Of a stretch of DNA of 64,000 nt, positions 59,082 to 64,000 are shown one piece after another (position 1 is the first letter of the stretch; each line of letters begins with the position of its first letter). Made by a program: the position numbers and the translations under genes. Where the stretch lies: contig NC_087073.1 in NCBI RefSeq assembly GCF_026151205.1, positions 5,477,001 to 5,541,000 on the forward strand, given 5' to 3'. The notes under the pieces were generated by a model that was given only the letters and a program-made list of their open reading frames with translations, searched no databases and had not been told where the DNA came from. The stretch comes from Bolinopsis microptera (taxonomy: Eukaryota; Ctenophora; Tentaculata; Lobata; Bolinopsidae).

Positions 59082-60769
59082 TCAACTGCTCGCTTTTGAG
59101 CTAAAGTAAACAACAATACTTATCCTAGAAGAAGAACTAAGGTAACGGATCTGTTTAAACTTCACGTCTCCCGTCGGTGAATATCCTTCGCAATAACGGC
59201 CATTAAAAAACTGGTTTGCCCCCCAATACCAGTATCTGGAGGTTGTATCTTTACACGGTTTACCGTACCATGTTATCGGCATATCCTTCATATTTTAAAA
59301 CCAACAACATCTATATCTAGAGCTAGGTGAAAATCCCCTATCACAGAGGATGTTTCTTCGTGAAAATGTAGATCATCAGGGTAGAGGTCAGGATCAGTAA
59401 CAAGCTGTATATTAAACGAATCATCTTGTTTATCCGAAGCAGCAGTAACACGCAGGATGAAACCACAGTGCCCCTCTCTTTGACAGTCAAATGCACTCTG
59501 TTTATATTGAAACTTGATGTCGTGATCTCTCCTAAATAGTTCATCAGGTGTGTATTGAGAGGTAGAGACGATACGCTTATAGCTGAGCTTATTTTCAGTT
59601 ACCATGTGGACATTCTTTAGTATCTTAGCAGTGAAACCACCATATACCGGATTATTCTTGTATTCCGTATCAATGTACTCACGAGGTAAAGGATCCCAAC
59701 CTCTACTTGTCATAATATCAGAAAACTTAGTCACAAATTGGTTTGTGATTGTAACAAATGGATTGTTTGTTGGAAAAAGGGATTTATCAAACAACCAGCA
59801 GAAAACAGCATCGTAGAAAATGTAGCTGTTTGTAACGAGCGGAGATTTTTCTAAGAAAGTTGCAAGAGTGTTCAGATCATTAATATCTTGCAACTGTTGA
59901 AAATTATGGAATAAGTAAGGAACAGACCCTGCCTTTTTTACCACTACTTGACTTTCAGATGAAGCACTATAGAACCGTTTGAGAAGTCCAACAATCAACT
60001 TGAAATCCTCTTTTGATGGATTGTCAATACTCTCCAATTTCTCAATTAATTCCAGATACAAAGGCTTGTGAGCTGCTTCACGCGATGAAAATGTTACATT
60101 CTCCAATATGCATCGAGTGTTGGGATCAATAACACAATTGTTATTTTCCAGGTGATTTACTAGAACTTGTATCAAAATGTATTCCTCTTTTCCTGTCATC
60201 TCGATTATCACATCAAGAGTTGTTGAAGAGCAAGATGAAATGTCACTGAGATACTTTGTTACAAAATGTTCAGTGCACGTGGTCAGGGATGTAAACTTTG
60301 TGATAACTAATTCAACAAAGTTTCTCTTTTTTAGTGTAATGAACATGAACATTGCCTCTTCAAACACAAACAGTTGCTCAGTATAGTTATTCACATTCAC
60401 AGTTTCTGTTAAAGATTTGAAGTATTTGTAGCATCTGTCAACAATCCAAGCAACATCAAAAACATGGCCCATTTTGTTCACTTCACGAAAATTAGACCTT
60501 GAGATCTTCTTTACGTCCCCAGAATATGAAGCCTCAAGAAAACATTGAACTGCATCTTTGGAGAAATCTTGTACTTCAATAGTGGATTGGAAAAGATTTG
60601 TAGTTAAATTCTCAATAACTGGGCTGTTGTAAGAGATTATCATAGAGTTGGCTAGAAGTTCTTCTCCACTTTCAAGTAGAAACTTGAGATTACTGTGAGA
60701 TGGAGATCCAAGATATTGGACCCCGAAATCCATGGGTACCTGTACTTTGGGGATTATCACCGTCATCAT
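59082..60769 (-). CDS. BTB/POZ-BACK domain protein, copy 2 (frame break near 3' end)
   Basis: The first about 480 residues are nearly identical to copy 1 (BTB, BACK and middle region), so the duplication is recent or kept alike by conversion. The frame stops at 59288 after LALDIDVVGFKI. The homologous continuation (DMPITWYGKPCKDTTSRYW to ISIVVYF) is open in another frame at 59291-59082. One extra base in the T/A run at about 59293-59300 would restore it, giving about 561 aa. The last 70 residues are shorter and more diverged than in copy 1, lacking about 30 residues near the end. It could be a pseudogene, an assembly error, or a true truncated isoform. Confidence 0.75.
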
Positions 60770-61006
60770 AGCAGGCTACACCTGGAGATATATTATGAGC
60801 TATTGATAAAATAATCGTTATTTGAATCATTATTCGCTCCAAAATATCTTATATCTTTGATCACTATTACTAGCAGATGGGGTATTGCCCATGTTATGTC
60901 AGAATTGGCCCTTAAATATTGCACATGAATGCATAACTCAATGATTTCTAATTCGATTTCAAAGTGATAAATGCTTCATACAATTATAGTAAGTCAATGC
61001 TTGCAA

Positions 61007-62321
61007 CAGGAGGTGACCGGGAATCCCGGTACCGGGATTGGCAATTTTGAGCTATCCCGGTCCCGGTCCCGGTCCCGGTCAACCGAGTCAAGTCACATTT
61101 TTCATCCCGGTCGCGGTCCCGGTCCCGGTCAAATGCTGATTTATGATCCCGGTCCCGGTCCCGGTTAATTCAGGATTCTTGGTCCCAGTCCCGGTCCCGG
61201 TCCCGGTCAATCACTCAAATTTGCCGGGATTTTGACCGGGATCTTTTACATAATTTCATTCACTGTGATTTTAAGTTTTTACTTTCATTCATTGTGAATT
61301 TCATCTTTAAACAACCTCTGAGCCAAATAAAACAATGGTTAAAATTGCTAAACAAGTTTAGGTAACTAGGGGGGGAGCCAAGTGGATATTTGTAGATATT
61401 TGTAGATTAGGTAATGTAGAATGGATAATCCACGAAAAAAGTGGATGACATTCTACAAATTTATACATTTATCTCCAAAAATTCAGTAGAATTTCTGGGC
61501 ACATATTTGAGATTACATTTTTTGTAGATAAATGTAGATATTTGTAGATTATTGTCAATGGATAATTCACGAAAATTCTACAAATTCTACAAATTTATAC
61601 ATTTATCTCCAAAAATTCAGTAGAATTTCTGGGCATATATTTGAGATATACATTTTTTGTAGATAAATGTAGATATTTGTAGATTATTGTAATGGATAAT
61701 TCACGAAAAAAGTGGATGACATTATCCAAATATCTACAAATATCCACTTGGCTCCCCCCTAACTAATATCGTTACATAACTCATAAGTGCAAACTAACGT
61801 CAAGTTTTCAACTCGGGCTACGCCCAATTGTCAATTGGAATTGGAGAATGAAACTGTTGGATAATTTGAGGGATCATTGATTGAGGAATGAGCGTGAACT
61901 TGAGTAATCAGTACATGAACATTATTGGTGTAGTACATTAGGCCCATGCCCCATATTGACGGTTTTTTAAAAGTTTTTTCTAATTTAATATTCTAGTTAT
62001 TACTTATTCAAATTGTTCAATTATAATGTAAATGAAAGTTGCAGCTTTCAATATGAGAATAACAGTTTTGGTCCCGGTCATCCCGGTCATCCCGGTCAAA
62101 TCCCGGTCAAATCCCGGTCATCCCGGTAAAATTGGATTGTTGGTCCCGGTCCCGGTCCCGGTAAGATAGAAATCCCAGAAATTATTGGTCCCGGTCCCGG
62201 TCCCGGTCACGGTAAATTGATAATCTCAGTCCCGGTCCCGGTCCCGGTCAAGTCACATTTTGTATCCCGGTCCCGGTCCCGGTTCCGGTCAGGCCTAAAA
62301 TCATGTCCCGGTCACCTCCTG
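61007..62321. mobile_element. Non-autonomous hAT-like element with CCCGGT-repeat ends
   Basis: The termini are inverted (CAGGAGGTGACCGGGA and TCCCGGTCACCTCCTG). A perfect 8-bp duplication GCTTGCAA flanks them (60999-61006, 62322-62329). An 8-bp duplication and CAG...CTG ends fit hAT transposons. Both subterminal regions are packed with CCCGGT hexamers (61010-61240 and 62070-62310). No transposase is encoded. Confidence 0.88.
61369..61759. mobile_element. MITE nested inside the hAT-like element
   Basis: Inverted ends GGGGGGAGCCAAGTGGATAT are flanked by TAACTA on both sides (61363-61368, 61760-61765). The interior has repeats of TTTGTAGATA and ATCTCCAAAAATTCAGTAGA, with the latter block occurring twice. 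No coding capacity. Confidence 0.85.
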
Positions 62322-62979
62322 GCTTGCAATGAATGTCATCAAGAAACAACTTACAAACTGAAGAAGAAGAGAGATTTTGTTTTACAAAAATGAGCATACA
62401 ACGAATACCTCAAAAGACTATAAGAGCATCCAATACCAACAAATTTAATCTTAATCAAATTATTACTGTTTCATTAAAATATACAGTATTAAATAGATGC
62501 TTACAATTTGTAAAAAATCGATAAAAACAATTTTAAAATAAAAAACAAAGATTACGTAACTAAGATAAGCTAACTAAAGAAGCGTTTTATGATAAATGAT
62601 GAATCACATAACTAATTGAATTGATCTCACAGTGCATGCACCCTTGGGAGTCGAGCTTACTCGTTGATTAGTGGATTGAAAAATTCGTGTATGAATGGTA
62701 GATTCACACTACTGCACATCGACAACTCGCCTCTCCATCAGACATAAATGCTCAATCAATAATTAAGATAAACAAAGGTTAAAAAGCGTTACATTGGAGC
62801 CATTAAAATAATATAGTCATATAACTATTAATAACGATTAATGGGTAAAAGAAACATTATCCAAACCCTTCACAGACACAAAATTATCATTACTATTGTA
62901 TTGACGAAATTGATAAAGACATAAAGTACTAAGATCACGATACCACAGCGCTGGTTTTTAGTGTATTGATCAGTGTTAA

Positions 62980-63892
62980 GGGGGCATACCCCAAAACAGT
63001 GGTTTGTGCCGTCCAGACCAAATGACCTCATAGGCAGTTCAGTGACCTTCTAGCGCACCGTTTCCACACCAAAAAAAATTATTTTGAGAATTCCCATTTT
63101 TGTAATCGAGCATTTCCTGGTTAAGAGTGCAATTTTCGGAAAAAATTATTTTGTGGTTGAGACGCTATAAGTTAATTATTTCTTGCGGTATCGGGTTGAA
63201 ATTTTGCGTGATTTTTTATCTGCAAAGCCAAAAAATCACATTTTCTCCCATAACTTCAAAGGGAAGCATTTTAGGGTGTTTTGTTGTTCATAACTCATAT
63301 ATAAATGTGCTAGTTGCGGTTATTTTGCACACTTCAAAAAGTCACTAGCACATTCCTATCAAAATTTTAGAAAAATCAGTAAATATTAAAAACGAAAAAT
63401 GTGCCTAAATTTGTTGTTTGGCTTTGAGGTCCAATAGATCAGAAGGTGAATGAGTAAAAACATTTTTGAGGGCATCAAAAACTGCGCCAGAATTCAGAGA
63501 ACAATTTGATGTCAAGCATCAAATAATCCGATCTTCCCTGACTGACTTTTTGTTAAAATAAGCCTGAAAAGGACAATTTTAGCTTTTTGACTTTAAAAAT
63601 TCATAACACACCAGCCTTTTTGGATACGATATCAAGATTTTACACACACCTTGACATAGATGTGAATAAACGGCGAGCAAAATTTCAACCCGATACCGCA
63701 AGAAATAATTAACTTATAGCGTCTCAACCACAAAATAATTTTTTCCGAAAATTGCACTCTTAACCAGGAAATGCTCGATTACAAAAATGGGAATTCTCAA
63801 AATAATTTTTTCTGGTGTGGAAACGGTGCGCTAGAAGGTCACTGAACTGCCTATGAGGTCATTAGGTCTGGACAGATTTGGGGTATGCCCCC
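62980..63892. mobile_element. 0.9-kb foldback element flanked by TTAA
   Basis: The ends GGGGGCATACCCCAAA and their complement extend as inverted arms of about 230 bp or more. TTAA flanks both sides (62976-62979, 63893-63896). It has the same target and similar G-run termini as the foldback at 39797-41200, but different internal sequence. No coding capacity. Confidence 0.9.
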
Positions 63893-64000
63893 TTAAGTAT
63901 CAGTGGTGTGTAGTGTTTATCATGTTCTATAATAGTACACAGTTTATTGAAGATACCAGTTTTACTGCAGTTAACGTCAGAGTTTCCCCTCTATGTGTCC

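Larger units (their letters stand above)
60770..64000. other. 5' flank of BTB copy 2, interrupted by three insertions
   Basis: The backbone pieces 60770-61006, 62330-62975 and 63897-64000 align in order with 57970-59000. They are broken by the CCCGGT-rich element (itself carrying a nested MITE) and by a TTAA foldback. No gene is recognised. By comparison with copy 2, the 3' end of another BTB copy should begin about 80-110 bp beyond the window. Confidence 0.6.

Noticed and set aside
61010-62310. CRISPR-like array from regularly repeated CCCGGT
   Set aside because: Short hexamers without uniform spacers in an animal genome. They are subterminal repeats of a transposon.

Overview
The window is from an invertebrate animal nuclear genome. 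Genes are split by short introns (about 60-1400 bp) with GT-AG boundaries, base composition is AT-rich, and the recognisable proteins are metazoan (RYK with a WIF-like ectodomain, VKORC1, the Hv1 proton channel, KMT5A, CCDC28, INO80E). I cannot name the species. Nine of about fourteen start codons lie 0-4 nt after a 3' splice-acceptor-like AG, which fits spliced-leader trans-splicing. Hydrozoans, ctenophores, tunicates and flatworms use it, so an early-branching or similar marine invertebrate is plausible but unproven.

Layout. 1-244 is the 3' end of a CR1/Jockey-like LINE on the minus strand. On the plus strand follow a CCDC28-like gene (1407-1870) and a complete RYK pseudokinase gene (2679-8175). 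The intron after RYK exon 8 holds a minisatellite built from that exon's own end and splice donor. 8.2-22.6 kb has no recognisable gene. It holds minisatellites, E-box and CRE/CCAAT clusters, a 3.6-kb palindrome of about 175-bp repeats (14416-18061) and a GC-rich mosaic of inverted repeats (19.4-22.2 kb). A voltage-gated proton channel lies on the plus strand at 22636-23955.

From 26.0 to 60.8 kb every gene is on the minus strand. In transcription order (right to left) these are two tandem BTB-BACK genes, a small two-helix membrane protein, NOM1, an INO80E homologue with a very long Gln-rich tail, VKORC1, ANAPC5, a five-finger C2H2 protein, MRPL21, TRNT1, a small basic protein, and KMT5A. They serve chromatin, ribosome biogenesis, mitochondrial translation, tRNA maturation and the cell cycle, with no single shared pathway. 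Spacing is often only a few hundred bp.

Mobile DNA is dominated by non-coding inverted-repeat elements: two TTAA-flanked foldbacks (39797-41200, 62980-63892), a 3-kb TA-flanked foldback (52862-55853), a TA-flanked element with subterminal repeats (29651-31117), and a CCCGGT-rich element with an 8-bp target duplication (61007-62321) carrying another element inside it. Two of these interrupt the BTB tandem repeat, and the related copy at 58.0-58.9 kb shows what the sites looked like before insertion.

Three genes (NOM1, INO80E, BTB copy 2) each need one extra base in a short homopolymer to keep the homologous frame. This suggests assembly indels or recent decay.
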